Translations under genes and position numbers: made by a program
From: Chloroflexota bacterium
Lineage (GTDB): Bacteria > Chloroflexota > UBA6077 > FW602-bin22
Reading direction: 5' to 3'
NCBI GenBank assembly: GCA_004297775.1
Contig: SCUE01000034.1
Span: 1 to 64,000 of the forward strand
Length of the DNA: 64,000 nt
Notes under the pieces: generated by a model
What the model was told of the DNA's origin: nothing
Databases searched by the model: none
What the model saw: only the letters and a program-made list of their open reading frames with translations
Shown: positions 27,446-36,437 of the stretch, in pieces
Layout of the letters: the number at the start of each line of letters is the position of its first letter
How positions within the stretch are numbered: position 1 is the stretch's first letter

Positions 27446-28378
27446 CTAACCGGCGCCTTGCGCCATCATCGCCGCCTGTTGCTTGACAAACGCGACGCCA
27501 AGGTGATTCTCGATCATCTTGAACGCTGGCGTATTCGTCAGACTGTGCATGAAGCAATGGTGAACGGTCAGCACGAGGTCCTGCAGAATCGGGTCCGACT
27601 CGAGCGCCGAGACTCGGAGGCCGAGCTTCTGGCAATCGGCGATGTGCAGATGGCGATTGTGAGTCCGGTTTCGCCGGTATCCGCTCAACGCTCGGACGAT
27701 CGCTTTGGCGGTGACATCCGCCTTTGGGTCGCCCCGAAACATCACTTCGCGCAACTGCTGGCCGACGAAGTCGTTCGACCACGCCACTGCGTTCTCACAT
27801 TGGCTCAAGAACGTTGGGCGATACTGCGAGAGTATCGGGTACCAGAGCTGAGCCCTTCCGGAATCCTTCGCGATTTCCCGACGTGCCCTCAAGAACTCTT
27901 CGATGACGCCCAGAGCGGGAATGCCCCGAACCTGCGGATCGATCGGTCCAAGGTTTGAGTGCTTGCCCATGATGATTTCGCGCGACGAGCACGCGATCAT
28001 CGTCCCGCCGGACATGGCTATCTGCGGAACAATCACTCGGATATCGTCGTCGAACATCGAATGCAGGTAGTCAACCAGCGACTCGGTGGCAGCAATACTG
28101 CCGCCGGGCGTGTGTACGATCAGATCGAGGCCGCGTGATCGATCGAGGCGATGCACACCCATCATGAAGCCATTCTTGTCCTCATCCGTGATCTCGATCC
28201 CCTCGATATCCGGTTTGGACAAGAATCCTGAGTAGTACGCGATGACGTTCCGCTTCGTGTACTCAAAGAGCTGCCTGAGGTAATTGCGCCGTACCGTGTC
28301 AACAGCGCGCCGCGCGGCGGCATTGTTCGTCGCGATCTCACGCTGGATCTCGTTGAGGACGTCGCTCCAGTTCGGCAT
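27446..28378 (-). CDS. SDH-family Clp-fold serine protease
   Basis: 310 residues of the serine dehydrogenase-like proteinase group (SppA/ClpP fold). LIVHTPGGSIAATESLVDYL corresponds to the oxyanion region and IAMSGGTMIACSSREIIMG to the nucleophilic-serine segment; KHSNLGPIDPQ follows, as in the family. No signal peptide, so cytosolic. Family members occur in defence contexts but a substrate is not known. A small ORF at 28413-28592 lies 34 bases upstream and may be its partner. Confidence 0.85.
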   Translation of the reverse strand: MPNWSDVLNEIQREIATNNAAARRAVDTVRRNYLRQLFEYTKRNVIAYYSGFLSKPDIEGIEITDEDKNGFMMGVHRLDRSRGLDLIVHTPGGSIAATESLVDYLHSMFDDDIRVIVPQIAMSGGTMIACSSREIIMGKHSNLGPIDPQVRGIPALGVIEEFLRARREIAKDSGRAQLWYPILSQYRPTFLSQCENAVAWSNDFVGQQLREVMFRGDPKADVTAKAIVRALSGYRRNRTHNRHLHIADCQKLGLRVSALESDPILQDLVLTVHHCFMHSLTNTPAFKMIENHLGVAFVKQQAAMMAQGAG

Positions 28379-28412
28379 TATTCAGCCCACTCACAGCGGG
28401 TACGGATGTCGG

Positions 28413-28592
28413 CTAGATCGGGTCTTCGTAGGCGCCGTATGTCGTCACCGAGTTGACGACCCGTAGTGGCGATGGCTGCTTCAGCGAACCGACGAACTCG
28501 GTCTGCCGAGTGGTCGGCGGACGCCAAAACCGCTCAAGATCCTCGTACAGACGTTCGATCTCGGACGTCTTCGAGGTATTCATCGCACTCAT
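28413..28592 (-). CDS. Small protein upstream of the Clp-fold protease
   Basis: 59 residues, starting at ATG 28592 with AAGGATAG upstream. The sequence (ERLYEDLERFWRPPTTRQ, then FVGSLKQPSPLRVVNS) is polar and helical with no motif I recognise. Same strand and close spacing to the Clp-fold protease suggest one operon. It may be an adaptor or substrate, but there is no direct evidence. Confidence 0.5.
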   Translation of the reverse strand: MSAMNTSKTSEIERLYEDLERFWRPPTTRQTEFVGSLKQPSPLRVVNSVTTYGAYEDPI

Positions 28593-28670
28593 ATCTCTAT
28601 CCTTCGCACGCGGCCACATCCGAAAATCCTCTTGGCAGTGTATACCGCTCTGCCGGTCGGAATGTTCCAC

Positions 28671-28952
28671 TCAGTCCAGTAACGCCTTCTCCAGCGCATC
28701 CCGCGCATCGGCATAGAACGTGATCTGGAGCCGGGCCGCGACATCGTCGCTCAGGTCGATCAACTGGCGCCGGGTGCTGATCGGCACGAGCAGAGCCATC
28801 GCGCCCTTCTCGGCCGCCAGCTCGGCCACACTCACGATGTTGAACACCGGATCGATCGAGCCGCCAAGATTCAGGCCGCCGACGCATATGAGCCCGCCAC
28901 GGAGGCTCTTGCCGAGCAGCGCTCCGCACAGCGCCAGGCGTGACCCACCGAA
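28671..28952 (-). pseudogene. brxL: C-terminal fragment of a BrxL-like Lon-related protease
   Basis: About 93 residues: LALCGALLGKSLRGGLICVG, then GLNLGGSIDPVFNIVSVAEL and PISTRRQLIDLSDDVAARL, ending ALEKALLD. This matches the C-terminal end of Lon-related BREX proteins (BrxL type, normally about 670-690 residues). The homology stops abruptly at about 28952, where the M20 peptidase promoter region begins on the other strand. Everything upstream in the original gene is gone. Recognised from motif recall, not from a search. Confidence 0.7.
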
Positions 28953-29009
28953 CGCGGCACGGTTCCTCGGCGCGGTAGCATTGCCGATACAAACCACCAA
29001 GGAGTCGGC

Positions 29010-30389
29010 ATGGCCGCCTGGAATAGCTACCTCGACGCGCACAAGGCGCCCTTCCTCGACGATCTGAAAGCGCTGCTCCGTATTCCGAGCATCTCAGCCA
29101 TCCCCGAGCACGCCGAGGACGTCGCCGCGGCGGCCGAGTTCACCGCCGCCCGTGCCCGCGCGGCCGGACTCGAAAACGTTGTCATCATGCCCACCGGCGG
29201 GCATCCGGTCGTCTACGCCGACTGGCTCCACGCGCCCGGCAAGCCGACCGTCCTCATCTATGGCCACTTCGACGTTCAGCCGGTCGACCCGCTCGCTCTC
29301 TGGGAGACGCCGCCCTTCGAACCGACCATCCGCGACGGGCGCATGTACGCTCGCGGCGTCTCGGACATGAAGGCCGGAGTCCTGACCGGCATCGCGGCCG
29401 TCGAGGCGATGCTGAAGACATCAGGCGCCCTTCCGCTCAACGTGAAGTATTTCCTGGAAGGCCAGGAAGAGATCGGCAGCCCGCAGATCCCGGCGTTCCT
29501 GGCCGCCAACAAGGCGCGCTTCGCCTGCGACCTCGTCATCTCGGCCGACAGCGGCCAGTTCGACGAGACGACCCCGGCGCTCCTGCTCGGCGCGCGCGGC
29601 AGTTGCGGCTTCCAGATCGATGTCGTCGGCGCGAACTCCGATCTCCACTCCGGCCTCTACGGCGGCGCGGTCACCAACCCTCTCCACGCGCTCGTCCAGG
29701 CGCTCGCCTCCTGCCGGGGCGCCGATGGACGCGTCCTGGTCCCCGGCTTCTACGACGAGGTTCTGCCCCTCTCGGCCGAGGATCGGGCCATGATCGCGCA
29801 CGTTCCGTTCGACGAGGCCGAGTACCGCGCCGAACTGGGCGTCGACGCGCTCTGGGGCGAGGTCGGCTACACGCCGATCGAGCGCGCCTGGGCACGGCCG
29901 ACGCTCGAGATCAACGGCATGTGGGGCGGCTTCCAGGGCGCGGGAGGCAAGACCGTCCTCCCGAACGAAGCCCACGCCAAGATCACCTGCCGCCTGGTGC
30001 CAGACCAGGATCCGACGGTCATCGTCGATCGCGTCATCGCCCACATCGGGCGGAATCTGCCGCCAGGCGTCCGCGCCACGTTCGATCGGCGCGGCGGCGG
30101 CGCTTTCCCTTACCTGATCCCGGCCGATCACCCGGCCAATCAGGTCGCGGCCGAGATCCTGCGCGAGATCTACGGCAAGGAGCCCGTCCACGTCCGCACC
30201 GGCGGGACCGTGCCAGTGATGACGATGTTCAAGACGATCCTCGGCGCCGACACGCTCTCCTTCGCGTTCGGCCTGAACGACGAGCGGTATCACGCGCCCA
30301 ACGAGTTCATGCGGATGGCGAACATCGAACGCGGCCCGGCCGCCTACTGCATGCTGATCGAACGGCTCGCGGCAAAGGGCGTGCGCTGA
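29010..30389 (+). CDS. M20-family dipeptidase
   Basis: 459 residues. Zinc-ligand motifs: YGHFDVQPVD, YARGVSDMKAGVL, EGQEEIGSP, the Asp in VISADSG, and C-terminal YHAPNEF. The dimerisation (lid) domain lies at about 190-350. The family (CNDP-like, M20A) hydrolyses dipeptides. Start ATG has AAGGAG seven bases upstream. The stop overlaps the next start (TGATG), so it is coupled to the creatininase-family gene. Confidence 0.9.
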   Translation: MAAWNSYLDAHKAPFLDDLKALLRIPSISAIPEHAEDVAAAAEFTAARARAAGLENVVIMPTGGHPVVYADWLHAPGKPTVLIYGHFDVQPVDPLALWETPPFEPTIRDGRMYARGVSDMKAGVLTGIAAVEAMLKTSGALPLNVKYFLEGQEEIGSPQIPAFLAANKARFACDLVISADSGQFDETTPALLLGARGSCGFQIDVVGANSDLHSGLYGGAVTNPLHALVQALASCRGADGRVLVPGFYDEVLPLSAEDRAMIAHVPFDEAEYRAELGVDALWGEVGYTPIERAWARPTLEINGMWGGFQGAGGKTVLPNEAHAKITCRLVPDQDPTVIVDRVIAHIGRNLPPGVRATFDRRGGGAFPYLIPADHPANQVAAEILREIYGKEPVHVRTGGTVPVMTMFKTILGADTLSFAFGLNDERYHAPNEFMRMANIERGPAAYCMLIERLAAKGVR

Positions 30390-31285
30390 TGCCGCGCGAG
30401 GTGCGCTGGGAGCGGATGTTCCCGGACGAACTCGAGGCCGCCTTCGCCGCGCATCCGCTGGCCTACTTCGCCTACGGCCTCTGCGAGCCGCACGGTCCGC
30501 AGAATACGGTTGGGCTCGACAGCCTGAAAGCGCACGCGATCTGCTGCCGGGCCGCGCGCGAGCACGGCGGGATCGTCGCGCCGCCCGACTACTGGCACAT
30601 CCACGAGCAGGGCGGCTACGCCGTCTGGGCCGATCGCGCGGTCGGACGCCCCGAACGCGCCTGGATGACGGCCGTGCCGCCCTGGATCCACTTTCGCAAC
30701 ATCGTCTACCACGTCCGGGCGGCCGACACCGTTGGATTCAAGTCCGCCATCCTGCTGACCGGCCACTACGGACCGAACTGGCAGGATCTCAAGGCGCTCG
30801 TCGAATTGATTCAACCTCACGTCGGCGCGCGTCTCTACTCATTGCCCGACTTCGAGGCGAACCAGCCCGGCTTCGCCAGCGATGGCAAGAGCGGCGCCGA
30901 CCACGCTGGGCGCGTCGAGACATCGCTGCTCTGGGCGCTCGAACCATCGTGCGTCGATGTCTCGCGCATACCGTCCGAGCCGGGGCCGCACTTCGCGATG
31001 GGGCCGAACGCGGCCGAGGCGAATCGTCTCATCGGCGAGAGGATGGTCGCCGACGAGGTGGCCTGGCTCGGCGTCAAGGGCCGCGAATTGATCGCGGCCT
31101 ACGATCGATCGCCGCCAACCGCGCGACTGCGCACGTTTGCCCAGGCCGAGGATCTCTGGAGCGACGTCGTTCGCCCGGCCCTGGCGAGCTTCCGAACGAT
31201 GCAGGATGTGCCCGAGGGGCAGGCGCCGCCGCCGGAGGACTCGCCCTGGCGCGTGAACTGGCCGGTCGCGAAGCGCTGGAGTTAG
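30389..31285 (+). CDS. Creatininase-family amidohydrolase
   Basis: 298 residues. The creatininase fold signature is YGLCEPHGPQNTVGLDSLKA (Glu/His metal ligands), with LLTGHYGPNW and SGADHAGRVETSLL later in order. Family members hydrolyse cyclic or linear amides (creatinine, formamidopyrimidines, mycofactocin precursor). Starts at ATG 30389 overlapping the dipeptidase stop; the pair may act on one peptide-like substrate. Confidence 0.85.
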   Translation: MPREVRWERMFPDELEAAFAAHPLAYFAYGLCEPHGPQNTVGLDSLKAHAICCRAAREHGGIVAPPDYWHIHEQGGYAVWADRAVGRPERAWMTAVPPWIHFRNIVYHVRAADTVGFKSAILLTGHYGPNWQDLKALVELIQPHVGARLYSLPDFEANQPGFASDGKSGADHAGRVETSLLWALEPSCVDVSRIPSEPGPHFAMGPNAAEANRLIGERMVADEVAWLGVKGRELIAAYDRSPPTARLRTFAQAEDLWSDVVRPALASFRTMQDVPEGQAPPPEDSPWRVNWPVAKRWS

Positions 31286-31361
31286 CGCTCGGGCGTCGGA
31301 GCGATCGCTTGGTTGCCACGCCTTCGTGTACTGTTTGATCCAGATCGGTGGAGCGGGATCA

Positions 31362-31634
31362 GTGACGGCCGACCTTGGCGAGTTCGAGCTGACGCTGCGG
31401 ATCTATGCCGACGACGGCGCATGGACGGCCGAGTGCGTGGAGTTGGATGTCGCCTCGTTTGGCGGCACGATCGAGGAGGCTCTTGATAACGTCAAGGACG
31501 CGGTCAACCTCTATCTCGAGACCGCGATCGATGAGAGACAGATCGACCGCGTCCTCCGCGAGAGCGGGGTCAAACAGAGCGTCACCTCCAGCCCGTGCGA
31601 ACCTTCCGCTGAACTCCCGTCATCAAGATCTTGA
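31362..31634 (+). CDS. Orphan HicB-like protein
   Basis: 90 residues with the HicB fold: LRIYADDGAWTAECVELDVA, then GGTIEEALDNVKDAVNLYLE. HicB antitoxins normally follow or precede a HicA toxin with a dsRNA-binding fold; no HicA is seen on either side. The C-terminus (TSSPCEPSAELPSSRS) lacks a DNA-binding domain. GTG 31362 has GGTGGAG upstream; GTG 31326 is an alternative. Confidence 0.68.
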   Translation: MTADLGEFELTLRIYADDGAWTAECVELDVASFGGTIEEALDNVKDAVNLYLETAIDERQIDRVLRESGVKQSVTSSPCEPSAELPSSRS

Positions 31635-31746
31635 TGTGGGCGGGATTCGATGAGTATCGCCGGGTCGACGCGGACTCCGAGAACCTCTCGGAAGCCACGC
31701 ACCGTCGATGGGGCTGTCGTCCGCTGCGTCCCCACCGACCGACGCG

Positions 31747-33207
31747 TCACGTCACCGCCAATCGGCACGTGGGCGCGTAGACATTCGGGGAGACCCGCTC
31801 GTAGCACTGGATCGTTCCGACCGCGTTCAACCGGTGCCCCAGAAAGAGCGCGAAGTGCGACGGGCCGGCGATGAATAGGTGGATCACGTTCGCCCCGGTC
31901 GCCGTCAGCGCTTCCGCGATGGCGGACTTCGCCTCCTTGACGGCTCGGTTCGTGTGCTTCGCGGAGAGCAACGCGTCGCCGCTGAAGAGCGTCAGGATGG
32001 GCAGCTTCAAGTCACTCGCGTCCAGATAAGCCCGGGCGTCTGGCCCCGGGTTGCGGCCGATCCCGATTGCCACCGCCAGTTCGCCTGCCGACTCGGCTGG
32101 GGCGGAGATCTGCCATGCGAGAGGCGGGGTGTCCTGCGTGTCGTGGTCGTCGGTTGGCCAGACGCCGCCACGGTAGTGGAAGTCGATCGCGAAGCCCGCC
32201 ACCGCGCTGAACGCCGCTCCGATTGCGACCGCCGCGGAGAGTCGCCGCTTGCCGGTGAGCGCGATTCTGCGCGGACGACCCGTGCGGACGATCCACTCCC
32301 GGGTTGCGTTCAACTGACCCACGACAATCCGGTTCCAGGCTTCGGTCTCCGGGACTGCGCGTTCACCGCCGCCCGGTAGGGCATCCCAATCGAAACGGAT
32401 CTGTTGCGGCAGCTCCCACGCGCTGGGCAGCGAGTCGTCCGACGTCGCCAGCCGGATCGGGTGCGCCGGCGGCGGCGCGCCCTCGACACCCTTCCACAAT
32501 GCCTGCTCCAACTCAGCGCGCGAGATCGGCGTGGCCTTACGCGAGCGGACCAGTGCCTCCAGCGCCTCCCAGGCGGCCCGGGCCGGCTTTTGGCCCAGCT
32601 CCTGGAACGCCGGCAGGTGGTGCTCCAGCGCGCTCCGGAACACGCCGAATCCCTGCTCGGCGTCCCGCGGCGCCTCGGCGTTCACGAAGACCTTTGCGAA
32701 CAGGAACGCCGCCATATCCCGGTCCTTGCCGAGCTTCGTCACCGTCTCGACGAAGGCGGCGTACGACGCCTCCTGGATGGACGGCGCGCCGGCGTAGAAC
32801 GGAAAGGCGTCGCGCACGCGCCCCAGCGCCGCCACCATAGGATGCAGGGTGTCGGACACGCCGGTGCAGGCGAGGATGAAGCGCCAGTAGCTGCCGAGGT
32901 GTTCCGCGTCCATCCGGCGGAAGTGGCCGATCTCCTTCCAGAACTCGGCCGGCGCCACGACGTGGTTCTTGTACTCGAGGAACTCCCGGGCGGTCCCGAG
33001 CGCCGGCACGAAGAAGCGCGCCTCCGCGTCGCCGAGGGCCTCGCGGATCATGTCCGTGAAGCCGTCGCAGGCGAGCCACAAAGGGATGCGCGCCAGTACC
33101 GCGTTGTGCTGGAAGGTGAACCCGCCCTCGGCGGTGTCGCCCCCGGTCGCCTCGGGGTCCACCAGCGTGGGCTTGCTAATCCTGGCGCTCTTGCCGCGCT
33201 GCGCCAT
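31747..33207 (-). CDS. cap4: CBASS effector Cap4 (nuclease-SAVED)
   Basis: 486 residues. The N-terminal part (about 20-200) matches the DUF4297-like nuclease of Cap4: GGDTAEGGFTFQ, then a PD-(D/E)XK-type FLEYKN (Glu78, Lys80). The C-terminal part (about 290-486) is a SAVED domain: RRIALTGKRRLSAAVAIG, ELAVAIGIGRN, and the signature LFIAGPSHFALFLGHRLNA. In known Cap4 proteins SAVED binds a cyclic trinucleotide and activates indiscriminate cutting of double-stranded DNA. Starts with an ATGA overlap on cap3 and ends the CBASS operon. Confidence 0.9.
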   Translation of the reverse strand: MAQRGKSARISKPTLVDPEATGGDTAEGGFTFQHNAVLARIPLWLACDGFTDMIREALGDAEARFFVPALGTAREFLEYKNHVVAPAEFWKEIGHFRRMDAEHLGSYWRFILACTGVSDTLHPMVAALGRVRDAFPFYAGAPSIQEASYAAFVETVTKLGKDRDMAAFLFAKVFVNAEAPRDAEQGFGVFRSALEHHLPAFQELGQKPARAAWEALEALVRSRKATPISRAELEQALWKGVEGAPPPAHPIRLATSDDSLPSAWELPQQIRFDWDALPGGGERAVPETEAWNRIVVGQLNATREWIVRTGRPRRIALTGKRRLSAAVAIGAAFSAVAGFAIDFHYRGGVWPTDDHDTQDTPPLAWQISAPAESAGELAVAIGIGRNPGPDARAYLDASDLKLPILTLFSGDALLSAKHTNRAVKEAKSAIAEALTATGANVIHLFIAGPSHFALFLGHRLNAVGTIQCYERVSPNVYAPTCRLAVT

Positions 33208-33674
33208 CAGGCCGCCTCGATCACGAGACTGCCGCGAAACGCCGGCTGGTCCGGCACGAACACGGTCGCGGTCTCCTCAAGAACGCCCTGCTCAGCCAGC
33301 CGCACGATCAACAGGATCACGAACGTGGCGCCGACCTTTGGATCGTCGACGATCTCTCGCATCGAGCGGAGGTCGCACTCGCTGGGGACTGGCTCAAAGA
33401 GTGGGTGTGAGTGCCACTCGCCGAGGTAGTTGAAGCGGGTGTAGTCGTGCCCGGTTCGCGCGAAGAACCGCGACAGCGGCCGGAGTGCGTGCTGGAGGCT
33501 GCGTAGAAAGGAGGCGAGGGTGCCGCCCCGACTCTGAACGGTCACCTCGGCCACCCTGAAGCGCCCGGGTGAGAGGCACTCGCCCATGAGGATGCCGCCG
33601 ATCTCTTGCGTGCCGGCCTTGCCCAGCGCCCGGACCAACAGGCTGGCCACGTCAGCTGGGACCAGCAGGTCCAT
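33207..33674 (-). CDS. cap3: CBASS Cap3 JAB/JAMM deconjugase
   Basis: 155 residues forming a JAB metalloprotease: Glu24 in QEIGGILMGE and the zinc motif GEWHSHPLFEPVPSECD (His88, His90, Ser98, Asp101). Cap3 cleaves CD-NTase from the proteins to which Cap2 attaches it. The ATG at 33674 overlaps cap2 by 23 bases; the stop overlaps cap4 (ATGA). Confidence 0.9.
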   Translation of the reverse strand: MDLLVPADVASLLVRALGKAGTQEIGGILMGECLSPGRFRVAEVTVQSRGGTLASFLRSLQHALRPLSRFFARTGHDYTRFNYLGEWHSHPLFEPVPSECDLRSMREIVDDPKVGATFVILLIVRLAEQGVLEETATVFVPDQPAFRGSLVIEAA

Positions 33675-35433
33675 CGTCACCGCCGCCGAGCAGCCGCGAG
33701 AGGAACGCCACTCCCTGTTGGACCGCCTCGGGCGGCGCTTCGGGCGCGACCGCGTGGGGAGCCTCCCCCACGTCGACCGGGATCGTCTGGAATGGCTGCT
33801 CGAAGATCCAGCCGCGGGCGAGGCCGACGAGATACATCGCGAAGGGGAATGCCGACGGCTCGCGCCCGGCCAGAACGTCGATAGCGAGCCTCGCCGCGTG
33901 GTCGGCGATGACGGCCACGTCCGCGTCGGATGCCACGATGGGGAGGCCAGGCTCCGCGTCGGCCGAATACGGCTCCGGGCCGCGCCTGGGGACGTCGACA
34001 CCCATCCGCGCGCCCGCCTCCGCCGTCACCACGTGGTAATGCGCCCGCATGGCCAGCGGAGCCGGCTCTTTGCCAGGCCTGTACCGCGCCACCATGCCCC
34101 CGATGCCACCGGCGTAGATCTCGAGCCACACCAGCGGGCGCTGGTACTGGACCGCGATCATCCCGAGTTGGTTGAACGTCGAAGGGTCGGCGGTGGCGTC
34201 GAAGATAAGGTCGCAGCGGGAGAGTGCGTCGAGCGCACCCGCCACCGACGCGGTGGACTCCTGACCCGTCAGCCTGATCCGGCGTCGGTCGACTTCGATC
34301 GCCGGCGAGAGCAGGGCCAGTTGGTCTTCGATTGCGTCGACCTTGTGCTCGCCGACGCTTCGCCAGTCCAGCGTGTGGCGGCTGATGTTCTCCGGCAGGA
34401 AGAGGTCGTCGTCGACCAGGACGAACCGCCGCACGCCCGAGCGCCCCAGCGCCAGCGCCACCTTGCTCCCGGCGGAGCCCACACCCACGATGCCGACCCG
34501 CTTCTCCACGAGCACTTCGAATTCCGGTCCGCGCCGCTCCCACGGATGGTCCGGCTCGAGGTTGAGCGTCTTGTACCGCGTGAGCTCGGGCTCATCCGCC
34601 CGCAGCCGGAACAGGTGGAGTCCCGCCTCGGCGTCTTCGAGGAGCAGCACCTGCGGTGGGGTCGCCAACCCGAGCGCCGCGTCGAGGGCGTCCCGGAGTG
34701 CCGCGTCCGCGGCGGCCCTGAGCTCCGCGACCGTTCCGACGCCGAGGGACACGGCGCGCAAGCCGGACCTCACGAACAGTCCGCTCCACTCCAGGCCGTA
34801 ATTCGCGAGCCGTGGCGGCACGCCGGGATCAGTCCACGGTTCCGCGCCGTCCGGGTGCACGGAGGTCACCACGGCGGTGATCGCCCCGCGCTGCCAGAGC
34901 AGCACCACGGCCCCGAGCTGTCCAGACGCGCCCGGCGGCAACGAGGCCAGGTGCTCGCGCAGGGCCGCCGTCGCCAGGAAGCGGAAGGTGCTACCGCGCA
35001 ACTCCTGGCCCCGCGTGCGCACGTGGCGCGAGGGCACAGCGGCGCGTTCACCGGAGCTGCCTGAGCCTTGTGGGTCCTCGGCCTCCAGTAGTGTGTGCGC
35101 GCTGACGAGCATCTGCGCGCCGGTCACCTCGGGGACCCACGTGTCCGGTCCCCACTCCAGGCAGAGCTCCCCGCCGACGCCGTACTGGTGGGTCGACCAC
35201 AGCTGGCCGTCCTGACGCGGCGTTACAGTCGGCGGACTGGCCGGGAAGGCGTCGGGGTAGGTCAGCCGCACCCCGTAGACACAGCCATGCGCTTCGATGT
35301 CGGCGTCCAGGCGTAGCCTGGAGCCGTCGAGACCCCAGTCGGCACCCTTGAGCCATGCCGCTCTCCCGAGGAGCTCCTCGATCGCGGCACGTTCCCGCGC
35401 GAGCCGGGCGAGATCGCGCAGGAACCAGACCAT
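33652..35433 (-). CDS. cap2: CBASS Cap2 E2-E1 fusion (ubiquitin-like transfer)
   Basis: 593 residues. The E2-like domain (1-about 120) has its catalytic cysteine in GELCLEWGPDTW (Cys91). A linker/inactive-adenylation-like region (about 145-300) precedes the E1-like ThiF domain, with nucleotide motif GIVGVGSAGSK (about 314-324), LVDDDLFLPENISRH and DLIFDATADPSTFNQ. Cap2 adenylates the CD-NTase C-terminus and ligates it to other proteins, raising CD-NTase output. Only three cysteines are present (51, 91, 407), none C-terminal to the ThiF core, where the E1 catalytic cysteine is expected. ATGA overlap with the CD-NTase gene. Confidence 0.9.
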   Translation of the reverse strand: MVWFLRDLARLARERAAIEELLGRAAWLKGADWGLDGSRLRLDADIEAHGCVYGVRLTYPDAFPASPPTVTPRQDGQLWSTHQYGVGGELCLEWGPDTWVPEVTGAQMLVSAHTLLEAEDPQGSGSSGERAAVPSRHVRTRGQELRGSTFRFLATAALREHLASLPPGASGQLGAVVLLWQRGAITAVVTSVHPDGAEPWTDPGVPPRLANYGLEWSGLFVRSGLRAVSLGVGTVAELRAAADAALRDALDAALGLATPPQVLLLEDAEAGLHLFRLRADEPELTRYKTLNLEPDHPWERRGPEFEVLVEKRVGIVGVGSAGSKVALALGRSGVRRFVLVDDDLFLPENISRHTLDWRSVGEHKVDAIEDQLALLSPAIEVDRRRIRLTGQESTASVAGALDALSRCDLIFDATADPSTFNQLGMIAVQYQRPLVWLEIYAGGIGGMVARYRPGKEPAPLAMRAHYHVVTAEAGARMGVDVPRRGPEPYSADAEPGLPIVASDADVAVIADHAARLAIDVLAGREPSAFPFAMYLVGLARGWIFEQPFQTIPVDVGEAPHAVAPEAPPEAVQQGVAFLSRLLGGGDDGPAGPS

Positions 35434-36437
35434 CAGGCGAAGCCCGCGGGCTTGTTCGGCTGTACCGGGCGGTCCGGGAAGACCAGGCCTCCCGCCGCCG
35501 TCGAGACCGGTGCCCCGAGCAGATCGCCGGCAATCTTGGACGGCGTAGCCGGGAACCGGGGGCCGAAGATCTCGCGCCACAGCCGCGCCATCTCGCCGGG
35601 ATCGGTCTCCGTCAGCGCGCGCCTGGCGGTCTTGGCGTCCTTCTCCGCCTGGTCCCTGAAGCTGCGGAATTCTTCGTAAGAGACGTTCCTGGTCACTGAA
35701 TTGCCCGCTACCGCCGGGTCGGGGATAGTCGGGACGAAGCCGGACAGCGTCTCGATCAGGTACCGCGAGACGATGCGCTCAAGCGTCCGGACGAAGAGCA
35801 GCCCGTAGTGCGTCTCCTCGTAGTCCATGCACTCCGCCGCGATGCACTCGATGATGAAACCCTTCGGGTGGCGACCGGTGGTGGGGTTCTGCCGGCGCCA
35901 CCACTTCAACAGCTTGACGAGTGGCTTGAAGCGGCCGCCGGCGGCGGCGTTCCGGGCGGTCGTCCAAGTGGTATGGCCGGGTGGGTTGGTGGGAAGCCAC
36001 GCAACCAGCGCGCGATCCGGAATGTAGAGGCCGCGGTCAGGACCGAAGGGCTCGATGATGGGCACAACATCCATGTCCACTTCTGCGGTCTCGACACCCA
36101 CAGAGCGCGTCTGCTTCTCGATCCTGGAGTACCCGTCTGCGACGGCGTCGTAGAGCTCGGCGACCACCAGGCTGGGGCTATCCCCGAGGCTGTGGTTCGT
36201 GACGACGATGATGTCGACGTCTGGGCGAGTCGTGATGCCGTCGTGTCTGCGCGGCCGAATGGCGGTGTCGCGTTTGTACGACCCGGACAGGTACGTGTCC
36301 ACGTGGCGGGAACCAAAGCTCGCATGGGTGCGGAGAAACGCACGCATCGTCCGATGCGCATTGGCCGCGTCGGTCTTGGTCGTCGGGCTCGGCTCTATGT
36401 CTCGGAGCAGATCGTGGAAGCACTCGTTCGGTGTCAT
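35433..36437 (-). CDS. CBASS CD-NTase (SMODS nucleotidyltransferase)
   Basis: 334 residues. Active-site motif SGSYKRDTAI (Gly52-Ser53) followed by RPDVDIIVV (Asp73, Asp75) and a third acidic residue in EVDMDVVP (121/123) complete the polymerase-beta-type triad; KPLVKLLKWWRRQ is the helical-lid region. With Cap2/Cap3/Cap4 it forms a type II system; SAVED effectors are usually paired with clade D enzymes that make cyclic trinucleotides, so cdnD is likely but the clade is inferred. The C-terminal tail ends NKPAGFA, a flexible end suitable for Cap2 transfer. ATG 36437 overlaps the stop of a short leader ORF. Confidence 0.9.
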   Translation of the reverse strand: MTPNECFHDLLRDIEPSPTTKTDAANAHRTMRAFLRTHASFGSRHVDTYLSGSYKRDTAIRPRRHDGITTRPDVDIIVVTNHSLGDSPSLVVAELYDAVADGYSRIEKQTRSVGVETAEVDMDVVPIIEPFGPDRGLYIPDRALVAWLPTNPPGHTTWTTARNAAAGGRFKPLVKLLKWWRRQNPTTGRHPKGFIIECIAAECMDYEETHYGLLFVRTLERIVSRYLIETLSGFVPTIPDPAVAGNSVTRNVSYEEFRSFRDQAEKDAKTARRALTETDPGEMARLWREIFGPRFPATPSKIAGDLLGAPVSTAAGGLVFPDRPVQPNKPAGFA

